From positions 186,001-250,000 of the forward strand of contig NZ_CALPBY010000006.1 in the NCBI RefSeq assembly GCF_943181405.1: 64,000 bases of DNA, given 5' to 3'. The DNA is from Cellulosimicrobium sp. Marseille-Q4280. Lineage in GTDB: Bacteria > Actinomycetota > Actinomycetes > Actinomycetales > Cellulomonadaceae. Positions 39,445 to 48,085 of this stretch are shown in pieces. Under the pieces are notes generated by a model that worked only from the letters and a program-made list of their open reading frames with translations, was not told the DNA's origin and made no database searches. The position numbers and the translations under genes were made by a program. Each line of letters opens with the position of its first letter. Positions within the stretch are counted from its first letter, which is position 1.

Positions 39445-39962
39445 GCGCCACCCGCCAGGGCGAGCGCTGCATCGAGGTCGGCGGTCGCGGCGTCGAGCCG
39501 GGCGAGCGCCTCGTCGCCCGTCGCGGGCACGTCGCCCGCGTCGGACAGGTCGCCCCCGGCCTCCCGTGCGACCCAGGCGCGCGCCGCGACGACCTCCGCC
39601 GTCACGCCCTCCAGCGCCTCGAGCCCGGCGGACCGCTGCGCGGACGACGTGTCGTCGGGCGGGACGAGCGTCGTGAGCGCCGTCGACGCGTCCGCGAGCA
39701 CGCGCACCTGGTCGAGGATCGCGGCGTCCGCGACGCTCGACGTCAGGCGGTCGTCGTCGAGCAGGCCGACGGTGAGACGGGTCGTCTCCGCCGCGGACGC
39801 CGCCTCGGCGAGCGCGTCGCGCACGGCGGCCGTGGCCTGTCCCGGCTCCTGACGGCTCGCGACGGTGCAGCCCGCCACCCCGACGGCGACCGTCACGGTC
39901 ACGGAGAGTGCCGCGACGACCTTCCCGGCGGCTGCCCGCGCACGTGCTCGTCGGCGTCCCAC
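39441..39962 (-). CDS. Putative lipoprotein, transporter-linked
   Basis: 173 residues from GTG 39962 (weak ribosome binding site). The Arg-rich N-terminus 'GRRRARARAAAGKVV' is followed by a hydrophobic stretch and the lipobox 'GVAGC', so the mature protein is probably lipidated and outside the membrane. The mature part is helical and Ala/Asp-rich ('TAAVRDALAEAASAAETTRLTVGLL', 'LDQVRVLADASTALTTL'). I recognise no family. Its TGA overlaps the GTG of the Nramp-like gene. It may be a periplasm-side accessory of the transporter. Confidence 0.6.
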   Translation of the reverse strand: MGRRRARARAAAGKVVAALSVTVTVAVGVAGCTVASRQEPGQATAAVRDALAEAASAAETTRLTVGLLDDDRLTSSVADAAILDQVRVLADASTALTTLVPPDDTSSAQRSAGLEALEGVTAEVVAARAWVAREAGGDLSDAGDVPATGDEALARLDAATADLDAALALAGGA

Positions 39963-40110
39963 CAGCGGATCGTCCCGCGGACCCGCGGCGTCCGCACGAG
40001 GAACCGCGTCGAGGTCGGCGCCCGGCTGACCGGTCGTGCCGCGCGCTGCGAGCAGGTGCAGGTGTGGGAGGGTGGAGCTCTGCGGGGGCGGTCGAAGGAG
40101 GTGTGGGCCC

Positions 40111-40869
40111 GTGGACAAGGTCCAGGTGCTCGCACGGCTGGCGTCGAGCATCGCCGGCACCGACCGGGACGCGCCCCTCGCCCTGCGGCTGTGCCGCGCG
40201 TGCGTCGACATCCTGGGTGCGCGCGGCGGCGCGATCACGCTCTCCCCGACGGGCCCCGAGCGGTGGACCGTCTCGGCGTCGGACAGCGTCGCGGCCGGCC
40301 TCGAGGACCTCGAGGAGGTCCTCGGCGCAGGGCCGGGCCACCAGGTCGCGGAGTCCGGTCGTGCCGTCGTCCTCCGGCTCGCCGACGACGTCACGGACGG
40401 CCTCGGCGAGTACGTCCACCAGGCGCGGCGCATCGCCGGTCCGGCCACGCTCCACGCGCTGCCCATGCTGCCGGTGCCCCACACGATCGGGGTCGTCGTC
40501 GTCTACCACGACGACGGCGTCGAGCTGGGCCTCGACACCGACGACCGCCAGTTCCTGGCGGACGCCGTCGGCGCCGCCCTCCTGCGCGACACGGACGTCG
40601 TCGAGGGGACGGACACCTCCTCCTGGCCGGACCGTGCCAAGGTGCACCAGGCGACCGGCATGGTCGTCGCTCAGCTCGGGGTCTCCACCGAGGACGCCAT
40701 GGCCCTGCTCCGTGCCCACGCGTTCGCGGACGGGTCGACGCTCGAGGAGCTGGCGGGCGTCGTGCTCGCCCGGCAGTTCGACTTCGCGCACGCCGACGAC
40801 ACCCCGGACGCCGCAGACCACGACGAGAACGACGAGAACGACGAGAACGACGAGAACGAGGGACGATGA
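40111..40869 (+). CDS. GAF-ANTAR regulator (type B paralogue)
   Basis: 252 residues from GTG 40111 behind GAAGGAGGTG. The GAF domain has 'LCRACVDILGARGGAITL' and 'EDLEEVLGAGPGHQVAESGR'; the ANTAR domain has 'RAKVHQATGMVVAQLGVSTEDAMALL'. It closely matches the protein at 1339 and, like it, overlaps a type C gene by 4 bp. It ends in four tandem Asp-Glu-Asn repeats (DNA unit GACGAGAAC x4, 40822-40857), a tail the paralogues lack. RNA-binding antitermination is the expected output. Confidence 0.86.
   Translation: MDKVQVLARLASSIAGTDRDAPLALRLCRACVDILGARGGAITLSPTGPERWTVSASDSVAAGLEDLEEVLGAGPGHQVAESGRAVVLRLADDVTDGLGEYVHQARRIAGPATLHALPMLPVPHTIGVVVVYHDDGVELGLDTDDRQFLADAVGAALLRDTDVVEGTDTSSWPDRAKVHQATGMVVAQLGVSTEDAMALLRAHAFADGSTLEELAGVVLARQFDFAHADDTPDAADHDENDENDENDENEGR
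40822..40857 (+). repeat. 9-bp tandem repeat, four copies
   Basis: GACGAGAAC repeated four times in frame encodes the Asp-Glu-Asn tail of the GAF-ANTAR protein. A 9-bp unit can change copy number by slippage without shifting the frame. Confidence 0.85.
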
Positions 40870-41570
40870 CCGACCGCACGGCCGCCCGCACGCTGGCCTC
40901 CACGACGTCGGCCCTCGTCGATGGGCTGAACGTCACCGACTTCCTGGTCCGGATGCTCGGGGACGTGGCCGAGCTGTTCGCCGTCGACTCGGCGGCCGTC
41001 CTCGTCGCCCTGCCCGACGGCTCCCTCGACGTGCTCAGCGCGACGTCGCACGAGGCCACCACGCTCGAGGTGTACCAGGCCCAGCGGCACGAGGGTCCGT
41101 GCGTCGACGCCATCCGTGGCGGCGTCGTCGTCACCGCGAGCTCTGCGGACGAGATGACCCGGCGCTGGCCCGACGTCGGGGCGCGGATGCTCGACACCGG
41201 GTACCGGTCCGTGTGCGCGACCCCCATGCACTGGCAGGGCGCCGCGTTCGCCGGCATCAACGTGTTCGCGAGGGCGGAGCTCGCCCTGGGCACGACGGAC
41301 CTCGCCACGCTGCGCACCTTCGCCGACCTCGCCACGCTCGCGATCGTCAGTCCGGACCGGTTGGACGACGGGGCGCTCGCCGCGCGCGTCGCGCGCGCCC
41401 TGGACGCGCGCGTCGTCGTGGAGCAGGCCAAGGGGGTCATCGCCTACCGGGACGAGGTGGACATGGCCGAGGCGTACCGCCGCCTGCTCGCTCTCGCGTC
41501 GGACCGCGGTCGCCCGCTCGACGACGTCGCGGCCCAGACGGTCCGATCGGCGGCGACCGGAGGCCGTTGA
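40866..41570 (+). CDS. GAF-ANTAR regulator (type C paralogue)
   Basis: 234 residues from ATG 40866. The GAF domain includes 'YQAQRHEGPCVDAIRGGVVV' and 'CATPMHWQGAAFAGINVFARA'; the ANTAR domain includes '[35 protein letters not shown]' in outline. It is paralogous to the protein at 2046, in the same overlapping pair arrangement with a type B partner. Likely cytoplasmic ligand-gated RNA-binding antiterminator. A stem-loop follows at 41577-41606. Confidence 0.86.
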   Translation: MTDRTAARTLASTTSALVDGLNVTDFLVRMLGDVAELFAVDSAAVLVALPDGSLDVLSATSHEATTLEVYQAQRHEGPCVDAIRGGVVVTASSADEMTRRWPDVGARMLDTGYRSVCATPMHWQGAAFAGINVFARAELALGTTDLATLRTFADLATLAIVSPDRLDDGALAARVARALDARVVVEQAKGVIAYRDEVDMAEAYRRLLALASDRGRPLDDVAAQTVRSAATGGR

Positions 41571-41576
41571 ACAGCT

Positions 41577-41606
41577 CTCCGAGAAGCGGTGCAGAACCGC
41601 ACGGAG
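41577..41606 (+). terminator. Two-part stem-loop after ANTAR pair
   Basis: CTCCG (41577-41581)/CGGAG (41602-41606) and GCGGT (41586-41590)/ACCGC (41596-41600) with a 5-nt loop GCAGA. It is best read as a weak terminator or attenuator before the PAS-ANTAR gene. Confidence 0.35.
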
Positions 41607-41665
41607 CGAGGTACGTTGGTCTGGACGAGTCAGGCCACGGCTCATTTCTACGCCCACCATGAACG

Positions 41666-42343
41666 GTGACGGAGATGACTGTCGACAACTCTTCCGCCCA
41701 GCAGTCCGCCGTCGAGGCGTCGCCTCTCGAGCGTGCACTGGCGCTCGGGCCGCAACAGCTCACGGGTGAGTACCGCATCGACCTCGCGACCGGCACCTGG
41801 TGGTGGTCCGACGAGGCGTTCCTCGTGCACGGCTTCGCGCCGGGCGAGGTCGTCCCGACCACCGAGCTCGTGCTGGCGCACAAGCATCCCGAGGACCGCG
41901 AGCGCGCCCGGCGCATCCTCGACGCCGGTCGCAGGACGGGGGCACCCTTCAGCAGCGTCCACCGCATCATGGACGCGCGCGGGCGCGAGCGGACCATCGC
42001 GGTCGTGGGGCAGGGCCGGCGCGACACGGACGACCGCCTCGTGGAGATCGTCGGGTACTTCGTCGACATCTCGGCCGTCGTCGCCGAGCGCAGCGACGAG
42101 CGCGCGACCGAGCAGATCGCCGCCGCCGCCGCGTCACGCGGCACCATCGAGCAGGCGAAGGGCGTGATCGCCGCGACCTACACGATCGACCCCGAGCAGG
42201 CGTTCGTCCTCCTCCGTGCGACCTCGAACGACCGCAACGTGCGCCTCCACGAGGTGGCCAAGCTCGTCGTGCGGACAGCCACCGCGGACGGGGAGCACTG
42301 CCGCGAGCTCCTCGACGCCGTCCTCGGCCCGCGCGCGAGCTGA
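41666..42343 (+). CDS. PAS-ANTAR regulator (type D paralogue)
   Basis: 225 residues from GTG 41666; ATG 41675 is an alternative and neither has a clear ribosome binding site. The PAS domain is marked by '[21 protein letters not shown]', '[14 protein letters not shown]' and '[16 protein letters not shown]'; the ANTAR domain by '[28 protein letters not shown]' and '[15 protein letters not shown]'. It is a close paralogue of the minus-strand gene ending at 7221. A TACGTT -10-like hexamer is at 41612-41617. RNA-binding antitermination is expected. Confidence 0.85.
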   Translation: MTEMTVDNSSAQQSAVEASPLERALALGPQQLTGEYRIDLATGTWWWSDEAFLVHGFAPGEVVPTTELVLAHKHPEDRERARRILDAGRRTGAPFSSVHRIMDARGRERTIAVVGQGRRDTDDRLVEIVGYFVDISAVVAERSDERATEQIAAAAASRGTIEQAKGVIAATYTIDPEQAFVLLRATSNDRNVRLHEVAKLVVRTATADGEHCRELLDAVLGPRAS

Positions 42344-42399
42344 CGTACGTCCCTCTTCTTCCGCGAGCGCCGACGCGGTCGTCGGCGCCAGGATGGACC

Positions 42400-44124
42400 A
42401 TGCTGCTCGCCGAGGTCGCCGCCACGTCCGACGCCGTCGCCGCCACCCGCTCCCGGCTCGCCAAGCGCGCGGCGATCGCCGACCTGCTGCGCCGCGCGGC
42501 GCGCGAGGCGCTCCACGGGCCGACGCACGCGCTCGGTCCCGCGCTCGACGAGGTGGAGGTCGCCGTCGCGTACCTCGCCGGAGAGCTGCGCCAACGCCGC
42601 ACGGGCCTCGGTTGGCGGTCCCTGCGCGAGTTGCCGCAGCCCGCCGAGGTCCCTTCCCTCACGCTCGATGCGGTCGACGCCGCGTTCGCGCGCATGGCGG
42701 AGCTGTCCGGCCCGGGGTCGGCGACGGCGCGGCAGGCCGAGGCCGCCGCGCTCTTCGAGGCCGCGACCGCGCGCGAGCAGGCGCTCCTCGCGGGCCTCGT
42801 CTCGGGCGAGCTGCGGCAGGGCGCGCTCGACTCGGTCGTCGTGGACGCGGTCGCGGAGGCCGCGGACGTCCCCGCGGACGCGGTGCGGCGTGCCGTCATG
42901 CTGCGCGGCGCGACCGGTCCCGTCGCGCGCGCGGCCCTCGCGGCGCCCGGCCCCGAGGCGGCGCTCGTCGCGCTCGGCGGCTTCCGGCTCGAGGTCGGGC
43001 GCCCCGTACGGCCCATGCTCGCGCAGTCAGCGCCGGACGTCCCGGAGGCGTTCACGAAGCTCGGGATCTCGGGCGGTGCGGACGCCGCGGGTGCCGGCGG
43101 GCTGCCGGGGTACGACGACGATCCGCCGGTCACCGTGGACGTGAAGCTCGACGGCATCCGCGTCCAGGTCCACCGCGACGGTGACGACGTGCGCGTCTTC
43201 ACCCGCTCCCTCGACGACATCACCGCGCGCGTGCCGGAGGTCGTCGCAGCCGTCCGCGCGCTGCCGTCCCGGGCGCTCGTGCTCGACGGCGAGGCGCTCG
43301 TCGTCGGGGACGACGGGGTCCCCCGACCGTTCCAGGAGACGGCCGCACGGTCCGCGACGCGCGAGCCCGGGGACCGGCCCCCGTCCCGTGGACCGTCAGC
43401 GGCCCCGGAGCCCTCGGGGTCCCAGGAGGCGTCGGCGGCGGCCCAGGAACCCGCGCTCGCCGCCGCCCGGGACGCCGGGTTCGAGCTTACGCCGTTCTTC
43501 TTCGACGTGCTCCACGTCGACGGCCGCGACCTGCTCGACGAGCCGCTGCGAGAGCGACTCGCGGTGCTCGACGTCGTCGCCGGCCCGCACCTCGTGAGGC
43601 GCCTCGCCACCGCCGACCCGGCAGAGGCGGTCACGTTCTTCGAGGGTGCGGTGGCCGAGGGCCAGGAGGGCGTCGTCGTGAAGTCGCTCGACGCGCCCTA
43701 CGCGGCCGGGCGCCGCGGCGCAGGCTGGGTCAAGGTCAAGCCGCGGCACACGCTCGACCTCGTCGTGCTCGCCGTCGAGCAGGGCTCCGGCCGGCGCAGC
43801 GGGTGGTTGTCGAACATCTGGCTCGGCGCGCGAGACCCGGACGGCGGCTTCGTGATGCTCGGCAAGACGTTCAAGGGCATGACGGACGAGATGCTCGCGT
43901 GGCAGACCGCACGGTTCACCGAGCTCGAGACGTCGCGCGAGGGACCCGTGGTGCACGTGCGGCCCGAGCAGGTCGTGGAGATCGCGTTCGACGGCCTGCA
44001 GCGCTCGACCCGCTACCCCGGCGGCCTCGCGCTGCGGTTCGCGCGCGTGGTCCGCTACCGCGACGACAAGACGGCCGCCGAGGCCGACACGATCGACGCC
44101 GTCCGCGCGCTCGCGGGCGCCTGA
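42400..44124 (+). CDS. ATP-dependent DNA ligase
   Basis: 574 residues from ATG 42400. Domains in order: N-terminal DNA-binding domain (1-200, '[16 protein letters not shown]'), adenylation domain with catalytic Lys249 in '[15 protein letters not shown]', motif III '[14 protein letters not shown]', motif IIIa '[13 protein letters not shown]', motif IV '[15 protein letters not shown]', motif V '[15 protein letters not shown]', then the OB domain. This is the LigB-type architecture of actinobacteria, distinct from NAD-dependent LigA. A Pro/Ser/Glu insert of about 45 residues between motifs III and IIIa is not typical. The protein seals nicks in DNA repair. Confidence 0.93.
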   Translation: MLLAEVAATSDAVAATRSRLAKRAAIADLLRRAAREALHGPTHALGPALDEVEVAVAYLAGELRQRRTGLGWRSLRELPQPAEVPSLTLDAVDAAFARMAELSGPGSATARQAEAAALFEAATAREQALLAGLVSGELRQGALDSVVVDAVAEAADVPADAVRRAVMLRGATGPVARAALAAPGPEAALVALGGFRLEVGRPVRPMLAQSAPDVPEAFTKLGISGGADAAGAGGLPGYDDDPPVTVDVKLDGIRVQVHRDGDDVRVFTRSLDDITARVPEVVAAVRALPSRALVLDGEALVVGDDGVPRPFQETAARSATREPGDRPPSRGPSAAPEPSGSQEASAAAQEPALAAARDAGFELTPFFFDVLHVDGRDLLDEPLRERLAVLDVVAGPHLVRRLATADPAEAVTFFEGAVAEGQEGVVVKSLDAPYAAGRRGAGWVKVKPRHTLDLVVLAVEQGSGRRSGWLSNIWLGARDPDGGFVMLGKTFKGMTDEMLAWQTARFTELETSREGPVVHVRPEQVVEIAFDGLQRSTRYPGGLALRFARVVRYRDDKTAAEADTIDAVRALAGA

Positions 44125-44145
44125 CGAGGCATGCCGGCCGACCGC

Positions 44146-44928
44146 TCACAGGTGGGGCGCGACGAGGTCCACGAGCCGCGCGTGCGTCTCCAGGTCTGCC
44201 GAGACGACGAGGCCACGGCCGGTGTGGAGCGGGTCTCCGGCGAGGTCGGTGACGATGCAGCCGGCCGCCTCGCACAGCGCGATGCCTGCCGCGAAGTGGA
44301 CGTTCTCGAGGAAGGAGCCGTCCGAGACGTAGGCCGCCCGCCGCCCGGCGGCGACCCAGGCGACGGCCAGGGTGGACGAGACGACGCGGGGGCCGAAGAC
44401 CGACCGGAGTCGCGGATCGGCGACGAGCTGGCCGCCGACGAACGGCCGGTCGGTCGGCCCGTCGCAGTTGACGTCGACGAGACCTGACTCCGAGGTCGGC
44501 ACGAGGAGGCGGTCGCGCTCGTCGTGACGGCGGAAGGCCTGCGCCCCGTCGGTCCAGAACACCTCGGCGGTGAACGGGTCCGCGGCCGCCGCGGCACGGA
44601 CGCGGCCGCCGTCGACCAGCGCGACGTTGACGACGGCGAGCGGCGTCCCGGCCGCGAAGTTCGCCGTCCCGCAGAGCGGGTCGACGAGCCAGCGCCGCGA
44701 GGAGTGCCCGACGTCGGACGCACCCGACTCCTCACCCGTCCGCGAGTCCCGGGGCCGGTGCGTGGACAGGACGCCCATGATCGCCCGCTCGGCCTCGACG
44801 TCGGTCTCGGTGACGAGATCGGTGGCCGACTTCGCGGTGCGGACGTGGTCTCCCCCGAAACCTCTGCGCACCACCTCGGCCCCGGCGCGGCTCGCGGCGA
44901 TCCCCACGTCGGCGTCGGTCAGGTGCAT
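44146..44928 (-). CDS. Inositol monophosphatase-fold protein with altered metal site
   Basis: 260 residues from ATG 44928. The IMPase/FIG superfamily fold is clear: 'SATDLVTETDVEAERAIMG', 'GEESGAS', 'RRWLVDPLCGTANFAAGTPLAVVNVAL' in outline, and 'ENVHFAAGIALCEAAGC'. Two of the canonical metal ligands are replaced. In DPxDGTxNF the second Asp is Cys86, and in WDxAAG the Asp is His211; Glu66/67 and Asp83 remain. A two- or three-metal phosphatase mechanism is therefore doubtful, and it may be a pseudo-enzyme or act on a different substrate. It is a single gene between the ligase and the pentapeptide protein. Confidence 0.82.
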   Translation of the reverse strand: MHLTDADVGIAASRAGAEVVRRGFGGDHVRTAKSATDLVTETDVEAERAIMGVLSTHRPRDSRTGEESGASDVGHSSRRWLVDPLCGTANFAAGTPLAVVNVALVDGGRVRAAAAADPFTAEVFWTDGAQAFRRHDERDRLLVPTSESGLVDVNCDGPTDRPFVGGQLVADPRLRSVFGPRVVSSTLAVAWVAAGRRAAYVSDGSFLENVHFAAGIALCEAAGCIVTDLAGDPLHTGRGLVVSADLETHARLVDLVAPHL

Positions 44929-44962
44929 GCACCGACCGTAGCGGCCACCTCAGGACCCGCGA

Positions 44963-45628
44963 TCAGTCGGCGACCGTGATGCCCAGGTCGCGCGCGAGCA
45001 GGTCGGCGAGCTGGGCGAGCTGCGGTGGGCTGATGGTCACGCCGCGCAGCGAGCCGACGCCGGCGAGGTCGTGCAGGTCCGCGCCGCGCAGGTCGACGTG
45101 GGCGAGCGTGGACGACTGCACGTCGAGGCGCCGCACCCGGGTGTCCGTGAAGGAGACCCGCGTGGCGTCGGCCTGCACGAGGTCGAGCTCGTCGATGGTG
45201 CAGTCCGTGAACGCGACGTCGTGCAGCACCGTGCCACGCAGGTTGACGAACCCGAGCTTGCACCCGACGAGGTGCACGCCGTCCCACGTCGACTCGTACA
45301 GCTCGGCCGACCCGATGCGCGCCCCGCGCACCTCCACGTCGCGCCACCGGCTCCGCACGCCGCGCAGCACCGGGACGTCGAGACGTTCCAGCACTGCCTC
45401 GGTCAGGGTCGCGGCGCGCAGCTCGGCCTCGTCGGCGCGCACACCCTCGAGCCGCGACCCGGACAGCCTCGCGTGGTTCAGCGACAGCGCGTCGAGCTCG
45501 AGGTCGACGAACCCGAACCCCTCGAGGTCGGCCTCGTCCTCGAGGTCGTAGCGGTCGCCGGGCGTCAGGTCGGCGAGGACGACGGGGTCCAGCACCGGCG
45601 GCTCGGTCGTGGGCTTCTTCGGCGGCAT
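44963..45628 (-). CDS. Pentapeptide-repeat-like protein
   Basis: 221 residues from ATG 45628. Degenerate A(D/N)LXX repeats run through most of the chain ('LDALSLNHARLSGSRLEGVRADEAELRAATL', in outline; 'VNLRGTVLHDVAFTDCTIDELDL'; 'VDLRGADLHDLAG'), predicting a right-handed quadrilateral beta helix of about seven coils. Such proteins can mimic DNA and protect gyrase (Qnr/MfpA) but most are uncharacterised. The C-terminal 'ISPPQLAQLADLLARDLGI' helix resembles the dimerisation or capping helix found in many actinobacterial members. Confidence 0.82.
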   Translation of the reverse strand: MPPKKPTTEPPVLDPVVLADLTPGDRYDLEDEADLEGFGFVDLELDALSLNHARLSGSRLEGVRADEAELRAATLTEAVLERLDVPVLRGVRSRWRDVEVRGARIGSAELYESTWDGVHLVGCKLGFVNLRGTVLHDVAFTDCTIDELDLVQADATRVSFTDTRVRRLDVQSSTLAHVDLRGADLHDLAGVGSLRGVTISPPQLAQLADLLARDLGITVAD

Positions 45629-45663
45629 GACCCGATGGTGCTACAGGTCGCCGACACCACGTC

Positions 45664-46098
45664 TCAGTCGAGGCAGAACTCGTTGCCCTCGACGTCCTGC
45701 ATCACGATGCACGACTCCTCCTCGCCGTCCGCGAGCATCGTGCGCACGTGGACCGCGCCGAGCGCGACCAGCCGTGCGCACTCGGCCTCGAGCGTGGCCA
45801 GGCGCTCCTCGCCCACGAGCCCGGTGCCGGCGCGCACGTCGAGGTGCACCCGGTTCTTCACGACCTTGCCCTCGGGGACTCGCTGGAAGTACAGCCGCGG
45901 TCCCGCGCCGGTGGGATCGCTCGCGACGAACCACGCGTCCCGGTCCTCGGGCGGGAGCGAGGCGGTGTAGTCGTCCCAGCCGGCGAACCCCTCGGGCGGC
46001 GGCGGCGCGACGTACCCCAGCACCTCGCACCAGAAGCGCGCGACCCGCTCGGGCGCCGCGCAGTCGAACGTGACCTGTACCTGCCTCACCGCTGCCAT
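45664..46098 (-). CDS. VOC/glyoxalase-like protein
   Basis: 144 residues from ATG 46098. The paired beta-alpha-beta-beta-beta modules are seen as 'VQVTFDCAAPERVARFWCEVLGYV' and 'KNRVHLDVRAGTGLVGEERLATLEAECARLVALGAVHV' in outline, ending 'VMQDVEGNEFCLD', where the terminal Glu is the metal-ligand position. It belongs to the Glyoxalase_6 type common in actinobacteria, with unknown substrate. It is transcribed in the same direction as, and 31 bp after, another VOC gene, so the two may share a transcript. Confidence 0.82.
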   Translation of the reverse strand: MAAVRQVQVTFDCAAPERVARFWCEVLGYVAPPPPEGFAGWDDYTASLPPEDRDAWFVASDPTGAGPRLYFQRVPEGKVVKNRVHLDVRAGTGLVGEERLATLEAECARLVALGAVHVRTMLADGEEESCIVMQDVEGNEFCLD

Positions 46099-46129
46099 CG
46101 GCCCACCGTAGCGGCGCCCGCCCGACGGG

Positions 46130-46759
46130 TCAGCGCGGCCCGGACTCCCAGCGGAAGCCGTCGGGGTCGGTGAAGGTGCCGGTGTCGCCGTGGACGACCA
46201 GGCGGTGCGAGCCGCCCCCGTCCGGGTCCACCCCGGCGTCCTTCGCGGCCGCGCGGCGCGTGTAGAGCGCCAGCTTCAGGGCCGACCCGGGGGTGTCGAG
46301 CTCGACGTACCTGCTCCCGAAGCTCTTCCCCACCGCGAGACCGCGGTCGACGTAGAACTGCTTGGTCGCCCTGACGTCCTGCACGCCGAGAAGGAGCACG
46401 ACGTCGTCCACCTCGCGCGTGGGCGGGCCGCTGTCCTTCTTCGCCGTCGACGCGATCTTCCAGATCGTGCCGTCGGGAGCCCGGACGACACCGCCGTACC
46501 CCCAGAAGCTCTTCGCGACCGGCTTGAGCACGGTCGCGCCGGCGTCGAGAGCCGTGCCGACGAGGCTGTCGACGGTGCTCGGCTGCGCGACGACGAGCGA
46601 CAGCGTGAAGCCGCGGAAGCCGGACGTCGGTGCGTCCGACTCCCGGACGCGGACGGTGCCGCCGAGGCCGAAGGCCTGGTCGTAGAAGACCTCGGCGGCG
46701 GCGACGTCGGTCACCTCGAGGGTGACGTGGTCGATGGCGGTGCGGTTCGTGGTGTCCAT
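46130..46759 (-). CDS. Two-module VOC protein (glyoxalase/bleomycin resistance fold)
   Basis: 209 residues from ATG 46759. It contains two VOC-type halves: N-terminal 'AIDHVTLEVTDVAAAEVFYDQAFGLGG' with 'VRAPDGTIWKIAST', and C-terminal 'DVVLLLGVQDVRATKQFYVDRGLAVGKSFG' with 'FTDPDGFRWESG'. The metal ligands His10 and Glu are partly conserved in the first half. No substrate is evident. The upstream gene on the same strand is the AlkZ-like protein, 53 bp away. Confidence 0.8.
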   Translation of the reverse strand: MDTTNRTAIDHVTLEVTDVAAAEVFYDQAFGLGGTVRVRESDAPTSGFRGFTLSLVVAQPSTVDSLVGTALDAGATVLKPVAKSFWGYGGVVRAPDGTIWKIASTAKKDSGPPTREVDDVVLLLGVQDVRATKQFYVDRGLAVGKSFGSRYVELDTPGSALKLALYTRRAAAKDAGVDPDGGGSHRLVVHGDTGTFTDPDGFRWESGPR

Positions 46760-46812
46760 GCCCAGAACGGTAGGAGCGGCGGGACGGCGCGCGCTTCTCG
46801 ATTCCTGACCGG

Positions 46813-47949
46813 TCACGCGGCCCCGATCGTCCGGACGTCCCCGGCCGGGAGCTTGGCCCACCAGTGGCCGTAGCGGGCGAACGGCGCCGGGTCACGGCCC
46901 GCGAGGAACGCGACGAGCGACCGGGCCTCGGCCTCCAGGGCCGGCCACGCGTCGTCGGGCACGGACCGGTACGTGGTGACCTCGACCCCCTCCGCGACCG
47001 GGCGCCACACCCCGACGACGTACCCGTCGACGAGGACGGTCGGGAGGACGTCGCCGTTCGAGCGCGTGACGAGCGGACGCACGTCCGGCGGGACGACCCG
47101 CGAGCGGTCCGCGTACGCGAGCAGCGTCTCGTCCCACATGCCGAGGAGCCGGGGCGGTGCGGGCACGTCCTCGTCGGGTCGCGGCGCGCCGGGGACGTCG
47201 AGCAGCTCCGCACCGTCGGGGCCGGCGAACCGGTCGACCGTGTCGCCGAGCGTCTTCACGGCGGCACGGACCCGGGCGCGCGGGATCATCGCGACCTGCG
47301 ACACGTCCGCGACCGACGCCGGACCGAACCCCTCGAGGTAGCGCCGCACGAGGGCGGGGAGCGCGTCGTCGAAGGCCGTCGTCACGCGCGGGAGCGCGTC
47401 CGTGCCGGCCGCGACGTACGACGCGCTGGTGCCGAACGACCACGGCCCGCCCGTCGGCACGTGGCGCAGCGGCGCGAACGTCCGCAGCGCCCACCACGCG
47501 CCTCGCGGCGTCTCGGGGACGCGCGCGTCGACCCACGCCTCGAGCTCGGCGCCCGTGCGCGGGCCCGCGGCGTAGGCGAGGAGGTACGGGACGAGGGCGT
47601 GCGCCTCGTCGATCGAGATCCCGCTCACCGCGAAGCGCGGGTCGTGCAGGCGCGCCGCGCGCAGGGACGGCTGCATCGCGGTGTGCACCGTCTCGTAGTC
47701 CTCGGCGTGCACGAGGTGGAGCGCGATGCGCAGGAGCGAGGCCTTGACCACCGCGCGGTCCGCGAGCGCCGCGTCGAGGTCTGCCGGGTCGAAGCGCGCG
47801 ACGCGGTTCCACAGCGCGACGTACGGCGACGCGGGGTGCTGCGCCTGGAGCGCGACGACGCGCCGCACCGCCTCGGGGACGGTGAGATCCGCTCGCTCGA
47901 GCAGGAGCTGACGCGCGAGCGTCGCGCGGTTGAGGGCGCGTGGCGACAT
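46813..47949 (-). CDS. Winged-helix AlkZ-like protein (HTH_42 family)
   Basis: 378 residues from ATG 47949. N-terminal 'LNRATLARQLLLERADLTVPEAVRRVVALQAQHPASPYVALWNRV' in outline has the Q-A-Q motif at the position of the catalytic QxQ/QxD of AlkZ/YcaQ DNA glycosylases. Three winged helices follow, and 'YLEGFGPASVADVSQVAMIPRARVRAAVKTL' and 'TVLVDGYVVGVWRP' are typical. Relatives excise crosslinked or alkylated bases, and some sit in genotoxin gene clusters. Here there is no such cluster, so general DNA repair is the more likely role. Similarity is clear; activity is inferred. Confidence 0.83.
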   Translation of the reverse strand: MSPRALNRATLARQLLLERADLTVPEAVRRVVALQAQHPASPYVALWNRVARFDPADLDAALADRAVVKASLLRIALHLVHAEDYETVHTAMQPSLRAARLHDPRFAVSGISIDEAHALVPYLLAYAAGPRTGAELEAWVDARVPETPRGAWWALRTFAPLRHVPTGGPWSFGTSASYVAAGTDALPRVTTAFDDALPALVRRYLEGFGPASVADVSQVAMIPRARVRAAVKTLGDTVDRFAGPDGAELLDVPGAPRPDEDVPAPPRLLGMWDETLLAYADRSRVVPPDVRPLVTRSNGDVLPTVLVDGYVVGVWRPVAEGVEVTTYRSVPDDAWPALEAEARSLVAFLAGRDPAPFARYGHWWAKLPAGDVRTIGAA

Positions 47950-48036
47950 CGTCACGTCCTGACCCTCGCGCTCGCGGCCCCCGTCCGCACCCGGAGCCAG
48001 GCTCGGGGCTCCCGCGCGCGCTGCGGCATACGCACG

Positions 48037-48068
48037 GGAGCCCGGCACCGCACGCGGTGCCGGGCTCC
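48037..48068 (-). terminator. Strong hairpin terminator of the wall-protein gene
   Basis: A 14-bp perfect stem (48037-48050 GGAGCCCGGCACCG with 48055-48068 CGGTGCCGGGCTCC) with CACG loop, 17 bp beyond the stop of the LAQTG protein gene. Confidence 0.85.
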
Positions 48069-48085
48069 GCGACTGCTCGGACGGG

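Noticed and set aside
41577-41606. Stem-loop as an ANTAR RNA target
   Set aside because: The ANTAR target consists of two separate hexaloop hairpins; this is a single interrupted stem with a 5-nt loop.
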